Source of the DNA: Spirabiliibacterium falconis
Lineage (GTDB): Bacteria > Pseudomonadota > Gammaproteobacteria > Enterobacterales > Pasteurellaceae
Length of the DNA: 64,000 nt
Direction: 5' to 3'
NCBI RefSeq assembly: GCF_014885015.1
Contig: NZ_JABMIJ010000011.1
Span: 62,001 to 126,000, forward strand
Under the pieces are notes generated by a model. That model saw nothing but the letters and a program-made list of their open reading frames with translations, did no database searches and was not told the origin of the DNA. A program made the translations under genes and the position numbers. The stretch's first letter is position 1, and every line of letters starts with the position of its first letter. Shown here in pieces: positions 31,172 to 40,247 of the stretch.

Positions 31172-32158
31172 TTACAACAAGGCGAGATAGTCCGCTTTAG
31201 ATTGTTCGTTAAACGGCATTCGATGCACATCAAGCACATCACCGTGTAAATCATCGGAGAGCGTTTTGACACTGTGCAGTAACAAGCGGAAATTGGCTAA
31301 ATTGTTGCCATGGGTTGGTAATGTCATAAACACAATTAAACCTTGCGATGTGAAATCGTTGATGTTGGCAAGATCAAATATGCCTGGTTGATACATATTA
31401 GCTGCACTAAAGATAATGGGACTAGTGGTATCTTGCAGCTGGAAATGACGATGGAATAGATTCCCCTCACCATAGCTAAAACCTAAACTTTCCAACGATT
31501 GAACAATGTCAACGCCTTTAAATACGCCAGTATGTTTCGGCACAATATAAAAAATAATGGTGTCGCTTGGTGCCGCTTTTTTCGGCTCTTCTTTTTTCTC
31601 AGGTGTTGGTTCAACACGTGTTTCTGTCGGAATATGGGGAGTCTCTTGAATAGAAGGCGGGCTAGATTGCCCTTGTAAATCATTAATTTTAGGTAACTGT
31701 GCAGCACGTTCAGCGAGTGCAGCACGATCTTCAGGCGATGTGATAGTGATACCATATTCACTGTCGGCCTGCTGTTCGATTTCCGCAATACTTTTATTTA
31801 ATAAACTTGAGCGCGATAGCGTTGGTTTAACATTCTCCGCAGGTTCATGTCGTGTTTGGTCTTGATCTGGCAACGTAATGCGGATTTTTTCCACCGCTTG
31901 TGCGGTATGTGTCAATGGGCTTGTTTGTTCTTCCACCGCACTTTGCACATCGGCGGTACGTTGTGGCGAAGGGGAAGGTGCTTGTGATGGCGTGTTGAGA
32001 TCTAAAATATCGTTATTTTGCACGCGCGAATCATGGGTGAAGGTTTTCGCTGATTTAAACAATTGTGATTTTTCTCGCTGGCTGGACCATATCCCATGAA
32101 TCAATAACACAGCCACAATCAATACGATAAAAATGATTAAAATAATATGTAAATCCAT
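31172..32158 (-). CDS. zipA: Cell division protein ZipA
   Basis: ZipA tethers FtsZ to the inner membrane. The 328 residues show the classic layout: an N-terminal membrane anchor (IILIIFIVLIVAVLLIHGIW), a long Pro/Gln/Glu-rich flexible linker (about 40-190), and a C-terminal FtsZ-binding domain (about 195-328) starting at DTIIFYIVPKHTGVFKG. It diverges from cysZ and precedes ligA. Confidence 0.94.
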   Translation of the reverse strand: MDLHIILIIFIVLIVAVLLIHGIWSSQREKSQLFKSAKTFTHDSRVQNNDILDLNTPSQAPSPSPQRTADVQSAVEEQTSPLTHTAQAVEKIRITLPDQDQTRHEPAENVKPTLSRSSLLNKSIAEIEQQADSEYGITITSPEDRAALAERAAQLPKINDLQGQSSPPSIQETPHIPTETRVEPTPEKKEEPKKAAPSDTIIFYIVPKHTGVFKGVDIVQSLESLGFSYGEGNLFHRHFQLQDTTSPIIFSAANMYQPGIFDLANINDFTSQGLIVFMTLPTHGNNLANFRLLLHSVKTLSDDLHGDVLDVHRMPFNEQSKADYLALL

Positions 32159-32368
32159 TTTGCACCTATTTTATGTACATTAATCAAGGATTTGACGCCA
32201 CAGACGACCGCACTTTGCACTCATCTTACAAGCAAAGATAGTTGTTAGCTTATCATATTTTTTATGCTTGGACTATGCACTTGGCACAATTGTGGACACA
32301 TTGTGCAAAATTTGCATTCTTCAAAGTGCTGCCTTATAGTTAGCCCATTTGCATTTATTGAGATTGTT

Positions 32369-33169
32369 ATGTTTACATCAGAATACAAACAAGGATTAGC
32401 GTATTTTTTACAAGGTTGGCGATTGATTACGCAAAAGGGGCTACGCCGTTTTGTGGTGATGCCTATTGTGATTAATATCGTGTTGCTAGTTGCCGTTTTT
32501 TGGCTAATGATGGGGCAGGTTGGGGATTTTGCGCAGTGGGCGATAAGTTTTGTGCCGACCTGGTTAGATTGGCTGAGTTATGTTATTTATGCCTTGGCGG
32601 TGGTGACCCTTTTGGTGATTTATTTCTTTATTTTTAATCTGCTAGCAGGCTTTATTGCCGCACCGTTTAACGGCATTTTAGCAGAAAAAGTAGAGCTGAT
32701 GCTCACGGGGGAAACGCTCAATGATGCAGGGATGTTGGATTTGGTGAAAGATACACCACGCATTGTAAAACGTGAATGGCAGAAATTTGTTTATTCCTTT
32801 CCCAAATTTTTGGGGTTATTTGTGCTCAGTTTTGTCCCTGGTGTTGGGCAAACTGTTGTGCCGCCGTTATTTTTTCTGTATGGGGCGTGGATGGCGGCTA
32901 TCCAATATTGTGATTATCCTTTTGATAACCACAAAATTAGCTTTATGAAAATGCGTTATCAATTAGCGGAAAAGCGTGCGCTGACAGTTACATTTGGAGG
33001 CTTGGTATCACTTTGCACATTTGTGCCGTTTTTAAATTTCATCATTATTCCTGTTGCGGTATGTGGTGCGACCGCACTTTGGGTCGATCACTATCGCCCA
33101 CAGTTATTGGACGATAATAAAACACAAAGTGCGGTACAAACACACGCGGGCAGGACTGTTCAGCCGTGA
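32369..33169 (+). CDS. cysZ: Sulfate transporter CysZ
   Basis: CysZ is an inner-membrane sulfate permease for cysteine synthesis. The 266-residue protein has several long hydrophobic helices and the conserved segments FNLLAGFIAAPFNG and VPGVGQ. The ATG at 32369 is chosen from the family opening FTSEYKQGLAYFLQGW; upstream codons lack similarity. It is beside zipA-ligA as in E. coli, but cysK is separated from it by the haem module. Confidence 0.92.
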   Translation: MFTSEYKQGLAYFLQGWRLITQKGLRRFVVMPIVINIVLLVAVFWLMMGQVGDFAQWAISFVPTWLDWLSYVIYALAVVTLLVIYFFIFNLLAGFIAAPFNGILAEKVELMLTGETLNDAGMLDLVKDTPRIVKREWQKFVYSFPKFLGLFVLSFVPGVGQTVVPPLFFLYGAWMAAIQYCDYPFDNHKISFMKMRYQLAEKRALTVTFGGLVSLCTFVPFLNFIIIPVAVCGATALWVDHYRPQLLDDNKTQSAVQTHAGRTVQP

Positions 33170-33183
33170 GCTTGCTGCACGCT

Positions 33184-33804
33184 CTAGGCGTTTGTGGCAC
33201 TCAGAATGGAATAAATGCCTTTCGTTTTACCTTGTGCTAAAAGCATGCCAATGCCGCGCGCAACACTTTTTCGGCTAACATAAACACTGTGTTTTTCTGG
33301 TAGATGGGTGAGAAGTTGGATAGCCTCATCTTCCCCATCTGTTAATCCACTGGGGCGTACAATTAACCAATCCAACGCACTGTTTTGTAAATAGTGTTCC
33401 GCTGTGGTTTTTGCTTGAATGGCTTCACCCAACGCACGCTGAAACATTGGGCTCATCATCAGCCATTGATCGCCACATCCTAAACTGGTTACCAAGACCA
33501 TTTTGGCAGTAGGGGCATATTTTTCGACAGCTTTAATGATATTAATATTGCCAATATCATCACTGCGAATGCCTTGGCTATTTTTTCCGCCCACAGTTGA
33601 GATAACAATCTCAGGTTGGAGTGTTGCAATTAATTGCTCACATTGTGCTAACGCTAAGACATCGGCACAAACAGTGGGGATATTATGGCGAGTAAAAATA
33701 TCGTCTGTAACGGGGCGTCGCACTGCGGCTGTGAGGGCATGATCCGATAAGTGAATACAAATTTCACGTCCTAATTTTCCATTTGCACCAAATACAACGA
33801 TCAT
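33184..33804 (-). CDS. chuY: NAD(P)-binding reductase, ChuY-like (anaerobilin reductase)
   Basis: The 206-residue protein opens with a Rossmann fold motif, MIVVFGANGKLGREIC, and looks like an atypical short-chain or NmrA-type reductase (VTSLGCGDQW, WLIVRPSGLTDG). Length, fold and position next to hutWX fit ChuY, which reduces the open-chain product of ChuW in E. coli O157. The ATG at 33804 follows the hutWX stop by one base and has AAGGTG upstream, so it is translated from the same mRNA. The ChuY assignment rests partly on context. Confidence 0.7.
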   Translation of the reverse strand: MIVVFGANGKLGREICIHLSDHALTAAVRRPVTDDIFTRHNIPTVCADVLALAQCEQLIATLQPEIVISTVGGKNSQGIRSDDIGNINIIKAVEKYAPTAKMVLVTSLGCGDQWLMMSPMFQRALGEAIQAKTTAEHYLQNSALDWLIVRPSGLTDGEDEAIQLLTHLPEKHSVYVSRKSVARGIGMLLAQGKTKGIYSILSATNA

Positions 33805-33805
33805 T

Positions 33806-35620
33806 TTACGCACCTTGTATCAGTTGGCGCATAGCTTCAATTTGCTGCGCTTTCAGTTGACCTGCTTCATCGCGCCCAGCAAAAATTTTAAACATAGCTT
33901 CACCTTGATGATTAATAAAGGTTAATGCGACGGTGCGTTTACCCATAAAAGGGCGGTCAAGCAGGTAAATTGCTGCACAGTTTTCATAACGTAGATGTCC
34001 ATGTAATGCCCCGTGAGCACGTTGATCAAAGTTATAAAATCCTCGCGCAACTTTTCCCATTGGCAATTTGCCTGTAACTTCGGCGATGGTATCGGGCGTA
34101 TGCACAATAAATGTAACCTCTTCATTCCAATTTGCAATGGCTTGCATAATATCCACAAAGCGTTCACCGCCTGTTTTTAGCACCATCTCTGGCGGTAGGC
34201 ATTCAATGACTGCTTCAAGGCTACATTGGTTCATTCCTGCCAGCATTTCGAGAATTTGCCCTGGGTTGTCTTTGAGTGATTGGCAAAGTGCGGTTTGTTG
34301 TGTTTGATTTAAAGGTTGTTTCATAGGATTGTCCTTATCTCTATTGGGTAATGTGAGCATTAATTTGCGAATTAAGGTTGGCGACCAGTAACGTCCACTG
34401 GTATTAAGTGTAATTGTGTTGTCATTGCATTCTAGTAATCCTTGCTGCTGCCAGTCTGATAACAGGGCTTGTGCTTTGATGTTATCTGCAAAGAGATGCA
34501 CATCTAAAAAGCCGAGTTCTAGGCTGTATTGCACGTTGCCCAACAGGGTTTTATGTTGGTTGTGGCGGCTAAAGTATGATAGTGGTGCGCTTTCAATCGG
34601 GCTGGTTAAATACATATTTAAATCGCTGTGTATTTGGTAACGATAGTGCCCCAGATTGCCACCAGCACCAGAACCAAAGGCTAAGCAAGGTATATTCGAC
34701 TTGACTAGGGTGTTATAACGATTTTTCTCGCCACGATTAGGATAAGCAAAGTGATTGTTACTCACTTGCAGCCAATGTTGCTGACATAAGGTCTCCACGG
34801 CATACGCATACTGCACACTTTGTTGGGCAAAACTGGCAGGATTGGGTAGAGTGCCGTGTTCAATTAAGCGATTAATCGGCAGTTGCTGGTAATTATTAAA
34901 TGCGTAAATATCCAAGCCAGCAATGGGTAATTGCGCTGCAATGGCAATATCGCGAGCCCACACCTCATCAGTTTGGTTAGGTAGCCCAAAAATGAGATCG
35001 GCAACGATCACTGCATTTAATTGACTTAAGGCAGCCAGATATGCTTGTGCGTCTTCTCCGCTGTGCTTTCTGCCTAAACGCTTGCGTAACGCGGAATTAA
35101 AGGTCTGAACACCAATAGAAATGCGGTTTGCCCCCGCATCAATACAGGCTTTCGCTTTGTCAACTTCAAAATGGCTAATTCGCCCTTCGATTGTAAACTC
35201 ACAATCCTCACTCAGTGGAAGATAGTCATAACAGGCTCGAATTAAGCGGACTAAGTCTTTGGTTAACAATGCACTGGGGGTGCCGCCGCCAAAATAAACG
35301 GCGCGTATTTTTCCAGTATCTGTGCGAAGTGCTGCTTCATATTGGAGTTGCGCAATGACACGATCAGTATAAACCGCACTTTGATCATCATGCCAGCGAT
35401 TACGATAAAAACCGCAGAAAATGCAATGACTAGCACAAAAAGGAATATGCAAGTATGCCAACGCATCGCCATTGACGGCATCGACAATATTCTGTCGCCA
35501 CAAGGTTTGCCACTGTGATGGTGGCACTGACTCGCCGCCCCAAATAGGCATTAATGCTTGGCGTTCGGGAAAAGCATGTGGGAGAGCTTGTTGTTTGTTC
35601 CAGTTAAGTGTATTAATCAT
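33806..35620 (-). CDS. hutW: Fused HutW-HutX: anaerobic haem-degrading radical SAM enzyme and haem carrier
   Basis: The 604-residue product joins two proteins that are usually separate. Residues 1 to about 430 are HutW/ChuW, the radical SAM methyltransferase that opens haem without oxygen. The iron-sulfur motif is Cys62-x3-Cys66-x2-Cys69 in HIPFCASHCIFCGF, with GGGTPS after it. Residues 433-604 are HutX/ChuX, the cytosolic haem carrier (VHTPD, ELP-like KLPMGK, GHLRYENC, FMGKRT, MFKIFAGRD). Met433 has its own AAGGA seven bases upstream, so free HutX may also be made. An FNR box and a Fur-like site lie upstream. Confidence 0.88.
   Translation of the reverse strand: MINTLNWNKQQALPHAFPERQALMPIWGGESVPPSQWQTLWRQNIVDAVNGDALAYLHIPFCASHCIFCGFYRNRWHDDQSAVYTDRVIAQLQYEAALRTDTGKIRAVYFGGGTPSALLTKDLVRLIRACYDYLPLSEDCEFTIEGRISHFEVDKAKACIDAGANRISIGVQTFNSALRKRLGRKHSGEDAQAYLAALSQLNAVIVADLIFGLPNQTDEVWARDIAIAAQLPIAGLDIYAFNNYQQLPINRLIEHGTLPNPASFAQQSVQYAYAVETLCQQHWLQVSNNHFAYPNRGEKNRYNTLVKSNIPCLAFGSGAGGNLGHYRYQIHSDLNMYLTSPIESAPLSYFSRHNQHKTLLGNVQYSLELGFLDVHLFADNIKAQALLSDWQQQGLLECNDNTITLNTSGRYWSPTLIRKLMLTLPNRDKDNPMKQPLNQTQQTALCQSLKDNPGQILEMLAGMNQCSLEAVIECLPPEMVLKTGGERFVDIMQAIANWNEEVTFIVHTPDTIAEVTGKLPMGKVARGFYNFDQRAHGALHGHLRYENCAAIYLLDRPFMGKRTVALTFINHQGEAMFKIFAGRDEAGQLKAQQIEAMRQLIQGA
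34331..34336 (-). promoter_or_regulatory. Internal ribosome site for HutX inside hutWX
   Basis: AAGGAC on the minus strand is followed by six bases and the in-frame ATG at 34324, where similarity to HutX begins. Start there would give a 172-residue protein, near the usual HutX length. This looks like the remnant of a two-gene order hutW, hutX. Confidence 0.55.
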
Positions 35621-35650
35621 AGATTATTGTTATTAATAGAGAAGAGACAT

Positions 35651-35714
35651 TTTATAGCAAATCTAGTTATGTAATAGCTTGATACAGATCAAAATAATAA
35701 TAATTTTCATTACT
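35651..35714 (-). promoter_or_regulatory. FNR box, -10 element and Fur-like site upstream of hutWX
   Basis: TTGATACAGATCAA at 35679-35692 is a perfect FNR box. On the minus strand TATAAA at 35651-35656 lies with its centre 32 bases away, the same class II spacing as at grcA. A Fur-like site, AATAATAATTTTCATTACT at 35696-35714, matches 13 of 19 positions of the Fur consensus as I recall it. Anaerobic and iron control of hutWX is inferred. The region up to cysK holds nothing else I can name. Confidence 0.7.
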
Positions 35715-35818
35715 GTTTTTTTTATCATAACTAATCGTTATAAGATATAACCACGCGGAGTTGTAGAAAGACTTGCCGCAGTGTATGCTCGAGCTTACAT
35801 AAGATAAAGGAGGTTTCT

Positions 35819-36757
35819 ATGATTTATGATGACAACTCGCAAACGATAGGGCATACCCCATTAGTGCGTTTAAAGCACTTTGGACACAATGGCAATCTAC
35901 TGGTGAAAGTTGAATCACGCAATCCCAGTTTTAGTGTGAAATGCCGCATTGGTGCAAATATGGTTTGGCAAGCGGAAAAAGACGGCATTTTAACGCAAGG
36001 CAAAGAGATTGTGGATGCAACGAGTGGGAATACGGGCATTGCACTTGCGTATGTAGCCGCTGCACGCGGTTATCCTATTACTTTAACTATGCCAGAAAGC
36101 ATGAGCGAAGAACGTAAACGCTTATTGAAAGGGTTGGGGGTGAACTTAGTGCTGACTGAAGCGGCAAAAGGGATGAAAGGTGCGATTGAAAAAGCACAAG
36201 ATATTGCGAATTCTGATCCTCGCTTTGTGCAGCTCAAACAGTTTGAAAATCCAGCCAATCCTGCGATTCATCAGCAAACAACGGGACCTGAAATCTGGGA
36301 AGACAGTGAGGGCAAAATTGATGTATTGGTCGCAGGTGTTGGCACAGGGGGCACAATAACAGGCGTGAGTCGTGCAATCAAGCAAGACTTTGGTAAAGCC
36401 ATTCTCTCTGTTGCCGTTGAACCAAAGGAATCGCCAGTGATAACACAAACGTTAAATGGCGAAGAGGTAAAACCTGGTCCACATAAAATTCAAGGCATTG
36501 GTGCAGGCTTTATTCCAAAAAATCTTGATTTATCATTGATTGATCGTGTTGAGCAAGTCGATAGCGAAACCGCACTTGAGACCGCGCGCAAATTAATGGC
36601 AAAAGAAGGAATTTTGGTAGGGATCTCATCAGGTGCAGCCGTTGCCGCCGCCGATCGGTTGGCAAAATTACCTGAATTTGCTGATAAAGTGATTGTTGCC
36701 GTGTTACCGTCAGCCTCTGAGCGTTATCTCAGCACCGCACTTTTTGACGGTATTTAA
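35819..36757 (+). CDS. cysK: Cysteine synthase A (O-acetylserine sulfhydrylase)
   Basis: CysK makes cysteine from O-acetylserine and sulfide with pyridoxal phosphate. The 312 residues have the PLP lysine in [11 protein letters not shown], the substrate loop [11 protein letters not shown] and the phosphate loop [10 protein letters not shown]. The pattern fits CysK rather than CysM. AAGGAGG precedes the ATG. It ends in a strong terminator. cysZ is about 2.6 kb upstream, on the far side of the haem genes. Confidence 0.96.
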   Translation: MIYDDNSQTIGHTPLVRLKHFGHNGNLLVKVESRNPSFSVKCRIGANMVWQAEKDGILTQGKEIVDATSGNTGIALAYVAAARGYPITLTMPESMSEERKRLLKGLGVNLVLTEAAKGMKGAIEKAQDIANSDPRFVQLKQFENPANPAIHQQTTGPEIWEDSEGKIDVLVAGVGTGGTITGVSRAIKQDFGKAILSVAVEPKESPVITQTLNGEEVKPGPHKIQGIGAGFIPKNLDLSLIDRVEQVDSETALETARKLMAKEGILVGISSGAAVAAADRLAKLPEFADKVIVAVLPSASERYLSTALFDGI

Positions 36758-36771
36758 TCTTCAGAAACAGA

Positions 36772-36797
36772 AAAACCCGCTTGTGGCGGGTTTTTTT
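36772..36797 (+). terminator. Rho-independent terminator of cysK
   Basis: AACCCGC and GCGGGTT form a GC-rich stem around TTGTG, followed by a run of seven T. The A run before it would let it also act on minus-strand transcripts of the small peptide gene downstream. Confidence 0.93.
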
Positions 36798-36810
36798 ATA
36801 CATCTCAATA

Positions 36811-36918
36811 TTAGTTAATGTATTGTGTTACGCTAATTGCTGTCACGCCTAATGTTAGAGTAAAAGCGACTGCTAATGACGCAATTTGTGCGAAAATTGT
36901 TTTTGTTTTCTTAGCCAT
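36811..36918 (-). CDS. 35-residue predicted membrane peptide
   Basis: The frame encodes MAKKTKTIFAQ, then a hydrophobic stretch of about 20 residues rich in Ala, Leu, Thr and Val, and ends SVTQYIN. The basic start and single helix suggest a one-pass inner-membrane peptide with its N-terminus inside. AGAGG lies six bases before the ATG, and a perfect TATAAT lies 29 bases upstream of the ATG, so it has all parts of an expressed gene. A terminator-like hairpin follows on the far side. I recognise no family. It fills much of the 321-base gap between cysK and rluE. Confidence 0.75.
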   Translation of the reverse strand: MAKKTKTIFAQIASLAVAFTLTLGVTAISVTQYIN

Positions 36919-36946
36919 AATGTACCTCTCTTATTTTGTTGAGGAC

Positions 36947-36979
36947 ATTATACATAAAAATGTGATTTAGATCACGTTT
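36947..36979 (-). promoter_or_regulatory. Promoter of the 35-residue peptide with overlapping CRP/FNR-like site
   Basis: On the minus strand a perfect TATAAT lies at 36947-36952. A palindrome, TGTGATTTAGATCACG at 36961-36976, fits CRP (TGTGA-N6-TCACA, one mismatch) and also keeps the FNR core TGAT-N4-ATCA. Its centre is 19 bases from the -10 centre, so it covers the -35 region. Repression is therefore more likely than class II activation. Confidence 0.6.
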
Positions 36980-37078
36980 TTTATTACATTAATTTTAAAA
37001 TTTATTTAAATTTTTTAACAATAAATGTTATCTCATTGAAATAACAAAATTTTATTTTTAACCGCACTTTGTCTTTTT

Positions 37079-37747
37079 TTAGGGAGGAGCGTTAAACTTT
37101 AAACGTGTAAAAAGTGCGGTTTTTTCCTGTACGGTTAATGAGCGGTATTCACCTGATGCGAGCGTACCTAACATCAATCCTGCGATTTGGCTGCGGATAA
37201 GGCGCAGTGTTGGGAAGCCGACATGGGCGGTCATACGGCGTACTTGGCGATTTCGCCCTTCAGTAATGGTAAGTTCAAGCCAACTGGTTGGGCAATTTTT
37301 GCGCTCACGAATTGGCGGTGTCCGTGTCCAAATGTGGGGTTCATCAATTAAGCGAGCTTGAGCAGGTAGAGTTTTGCCATCGTTAAGCATAACGCCTTGG
37401 CGTAAAGCATAAAGTGCGGTTTCGTTGATTTCACCCTCCACTTGCACCCAATAGGTTTTGGGCATTTTAAATGCAGGTGTGGTTAAACGGTGTTGCAATG
37501 CGCCGTTATTTGTCAATAAAAGTAGTCCTTCACTGTCACGATCTAATCGCCCTGCAGCATAGATATTCGCAATGGGAATAAAATCTTTTAAGCAGGCATA
37601 GCGAGCATCTGGGCTAAATTGACATACTACATTAAACGGTTTATTGAATAAAATAACCTGTGTATTGGCAAAATTCGGGGTGGGTCTTTTCCGCATCGCA
37701 CGTTTATTGTGCGATTTCGTGCGATATGTTGCGTTATTTTTTGTCAT
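37079..37747 (-). CDS. rluE: 23S rRNA pseudouridine synthase RluE
   Basis: RluE makes pseudouridine 2457 in 23S rRNA. The 222-residue protein has the catalytic motif [17 protein letters not shown] with the conserved aspartate, and the C-terminal [10 protein letters not shown] signature of the RsuA family. It has no N-terminal S4 domain, which fits RluE. It diverges from icd, as in E. coli. Confidence 0.93.
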   Translation of the reverse strand: MTKNNATYRTKSHNKRAMRKRPTPNFANTQVILFNKPFNVVCQFSPDARYACLKDFIPIANIYAAGRLDRDSEGLLLLTNNGALQHRLTTPAFKMPKTYWVQVEGEINETALYALRQGVMLNDGKTLPAQARLIDEPHIWTRTPPIRERKNCPTSWLELTITEGRNRQVRRMTAHVGFPTLRLIRSQIAGLMLGTLASGEYRSLTVQEKTALFTRLKFNAPP

Positions 37748-37869
37748 AAAGGTTAAAAAATCGTTAAAATGTGATCTCGCGAAGAGAAATTGAGTAAAAA
37801 AAACTATACTATGATTAGGTAAGGAAGACTAGCATCAGCTAGCGATGATGAGAAAGTGAAGGAGTTTTT

Positions 37870-39108
37870 ATGCCAAACAGTGTACAAGGTCAAGCCATTG
37901 AACTTCAGCAAGATGGCAGTTTGCGAGTGCCGAATAATCCGATTATTCCTTTTATTGAAGGGGACGGCATTGGGGTGGATGTTACGCCTGCGATGCAGAA
38001 AGTGCTTGATGCGGCAGTGCAAAAAGCCTATGGCGGAGAACGCCAAATTCAGTGGCTCGAAATTTACGCTGGTGGCAAAGCGAATGCTCGCTTTGGAGGA
38101 GATGTTTGGTTGCCAGATGAAACCATTGATGCCATTCGCAAATATCATGTGGCGATTAAAGGCCCATTAATGACACCCGTTGGCGGTGGTATTCGCTCAC
38201 TCAATGTTGCGATGCGCCAGGGGCTTGATTTGTATAATTGTCAGCGTCCAATTCGTTATTATGAAGGTACGCCAAGCCCTGTTAAACACCCTGAATTGGT
38301 TGATATGGTTATTTTCCGTGAAAACTCAGAAGATATTTATGCAGGGATTGAATGGGTTGCGGGTTCCGATGAAGCACAAAAGGTGATTGACTTTTTACAG
38401 CAACAGATGGGCGTGCAAAAAATTCGTTTCCCACAAGAGTGCGGTATCGGGGTGAAGCCTGTATCCAAAGAAGGTACGCAACGCTTAGTGAAAGCTGCAT
38501 TGCAATACGCTATTGATAACGATCGCAAGTCGCTTACATTAGTGCATAAAGGCAACATTATGAAATTCACGGAGGGGGCGTTTAAAGAATGGGGCTATCA
38601 AGTAGCGAAAGAGATGGGGGCTACGCTCATTGATAATGGTCCTTGGATGACATTGAAAAATCCGAAAACAGGACGTGAGATTGTGATTAAAGATTCTATT
38701 GCAGATGCATTCTTGCAAGAAATCTTATTGCACCCAACGGAGTATGATGTTATTGCTACATTAAATCTTAATGGGGATTATATTTCAGATGCGCTTGCGG
38801 CACAGGTTGGAGGGATTGGTATTGCGCCAGGAGCTAATATCGGCAGTGAGTGTGCTATTTTTGAGGCAACACACGGCACTGCGCCTAATATTGCAGGGAA
38901 AAATATTGGTAATCCAGGCTCATTAATTTTAAGTGGTGAAATGATGTTGCGCCATTTAGGCTGGGTGGACGCGGCGGATTTGATCGTGAAAGCGGTCTCT
39001 AAAACCATCGCCAATAAAACCGTGACAGCCGATTTTGCTAATGCGATGGAAGGCGCAACTTTGCGCTCCACTTCTGAATTCGCAGAGGATATTATTCAGA
39101 ATATGTGA
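37870..39108 (+). CDS. icd: NADP-dependent isocitrate dehydrogenase
   Basis: Icd oxidises isocitrate to 2-oxoglutarate in the TCA cycle. The 412 residues match E. coli (416). The substrate site with the regulatory serine lies in [12 protein letters not shown], followed by [16 protein letters not shown] and the later [17 protein letters not shown]. An AAGGAG site precedes the ATG. It converges with the DMT permease gene across a shared hairpin. Confidence 0.97.
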   Translation: MPNSVQGQAIELQQDGSLRVPNNPIIPFIEGDGIGVDVTPAMQKVLDAAVQKAYGGERQIQWLEIYAGGKANARFGGDVWLPDETIDAIRKYHVAIKGPLMTPVGGGIRSLNVAMRQGLDLYNCQRPIRYYEGTPSPVKHPELVDMVIFRENSEDIYAGIEWVAGSDEAQKVIDFLQQQMGVQKIRFPQECGIGVKPVSKEGTQRLVKAALQYAIDNDRKSLTLVHKGNIMKFTEGAFKEWGYQVAKEMGATLIDNGPWMTLKNPKTGREIVIKDSIADAFLQEILLHPTEYDVIATLNLNGDYISDALAAQVGGIGIAPGANIGSECAIFEATHGTAPNIAGKNIGNPGSLILSGEMMLRHLGWVDAADLIVKAVSKTIANKTVTADFANAMEGATLRSTSEFAEDIIQNM

Positions 39109-39125
39109 TATTGTCGATTAGTGAG

Positions 39126-39152
39126 AAAAGTGCGGTCTAACCGCACTTTTTT
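39126..39152. terminator. Uptake-signal hairpin between icd and the DMT permease gene
   Basis: AAAAGTGCGGT and ACCGCACTTTT pair over 11 bases around CTA, with T runs that suit both strands. The stop codon and last codons of the minus-strand permease lie inside it. Confidence 0.88.
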
Positions 39153-40060
39153 CGTTGTAGTGTATGGTTGTTTTTTCTCCTTGACCGCACTTTTATCCAG
39201 CCGTCTAGCATGGTGGTTAGTAATCCACCCCAGATCAAGCCATAGGTAATCAGAGATTGTGCGGTTAGAGGTGCGTGTAACACAACAACCGCGAGTATGA
39301 ATAATAAGGTGGGTTCTAGGTAACTAAACATACCAAATAATGTGACGGGTAAGGCAACACTGGCATATAAATTTAACTGCATGGCAACTGCACTGATAAT
39401 GCCTAAGAGTGGGATCAGTAACCAATAGCGATTCCATGTGGCAAGAATATCGAAGCCAGTTGGCAGATGCCATAAATAAAGTAAAGCAAAAGGCAGTATG
39501 AGGGTGAGATCAATGAATAAACCAATTAACGTTGGTACGCTAAGGGAACGCCGTAGCAGGTAATAAATAGGGTACGTGCCAAAAATCCATATAGTCACCC
39601 AAGAAAACGTATGTGTTTGCCATAATTCGTGTGCTACGCCCAAGCCAGCAAGTGTTACCGCGAGCCATTGCAAACGTGTGACTTTCTCTTTAAGAAAAAG
39701 GCGACCACACAATACAATTGAAATAGGCAAAAGGAAATAGCCCATCGCCACATCAACGCCATACCCATTAATCGGTGCCCACATAAATAGCCCAAATTGA
39801 CTGGCAATAATGGGAGTTGGCAGCAAAATAAGTATCCACTTTTTCCAGTTTTTACCAGTGGCATAGATAAACCGAAAGAGCTGATACCAACGTCGAGATA
39901 AAAACAGTACCAGCCATAACGTTAATGCCATACTCACCATACGCCAAGCAAAGGTTTCAATACCAGAGAGTGGTGCCATAATGTAGCCATAAAGGTACAG
40001 TACGCCAAACAGAATATTGGAAAATAATGCCGCTAATGTGCCTTTTTGTGTATTGGTCAT
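39137..40060 (-). CDS. RarD-like DMT superfamily permease
   Basis: The 307-residue membrane protein has about ten hydrophobic helices in two EamA-like halves. The opening KGTLAALFSNILFGVLYLY and FAWRM pattern resemble RarD-type permeases, whose substrates are mostly unknown. Like tadA, its C-terminus is written by an uptake signal and reads Lys-Lys-Cys-Gly, and the stop lies inside the shared terminator. It diverges from the LacI-type regulator gene. Confidence 0.85.
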   Translation of the reverse strand: MTNTQKGTLAALFSNILFGVLYLYGYIMAPLSGIETFAWRMVSMALTLWLVLFLSRRWYQLFRFIYATGKNWKKWILILLPTPIIASQFGLFMWAPINGYGVDVAMGYFLLPISIVLCGRLFLKEKVTRLQWLAVTLAGLGVAHELWQTHTFSWVTIWIFGTYPIYYLLRRSLSVPTLIGLFIDLTLILPFALLYLWHLPTGFDILATWNRYWLLIPLLGIISAVAMQLNLYASVALPVTLFGMFSYLEPTLLFILAVVVLHAPLTAQSLITYGLIWGGLLTTMLDGWIKVRSRRKNNHTLQRKKCG

Positions 40061-40204
40061 GGTTATTCTTAGCGAATGATTTTTGAAGGAAAGACAAAAT
40101 TATATCCAATTGTGATCAATAAGACTATTTTTTGTTTTAAATCAATTTTTCATCAATAAAGAAATTGTGTTTTATATTTTTGACGGGTATGATTTGTGCA
40201 AGTT

Positions 40205-40225
40205 AATCGATTTCGTAAATCGATT
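40205..40225 (+). promoter_or_regulatory. Palindrome pair upstream of the LacI-type regulator
   Basis: AATCGATTT and AAATCGATT form 9-base arms around CGT. Each arm also contains the self-complementary AATCGATT, so two palindromes stand side by side. The site lies 23 bases before the regulator start codon. An autoregulatory operator is a fair guess, with no direct support. Confidence 0.4.
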
Positions 40226-40247
40226 TCATGTTGTAATGGGTGAGATG

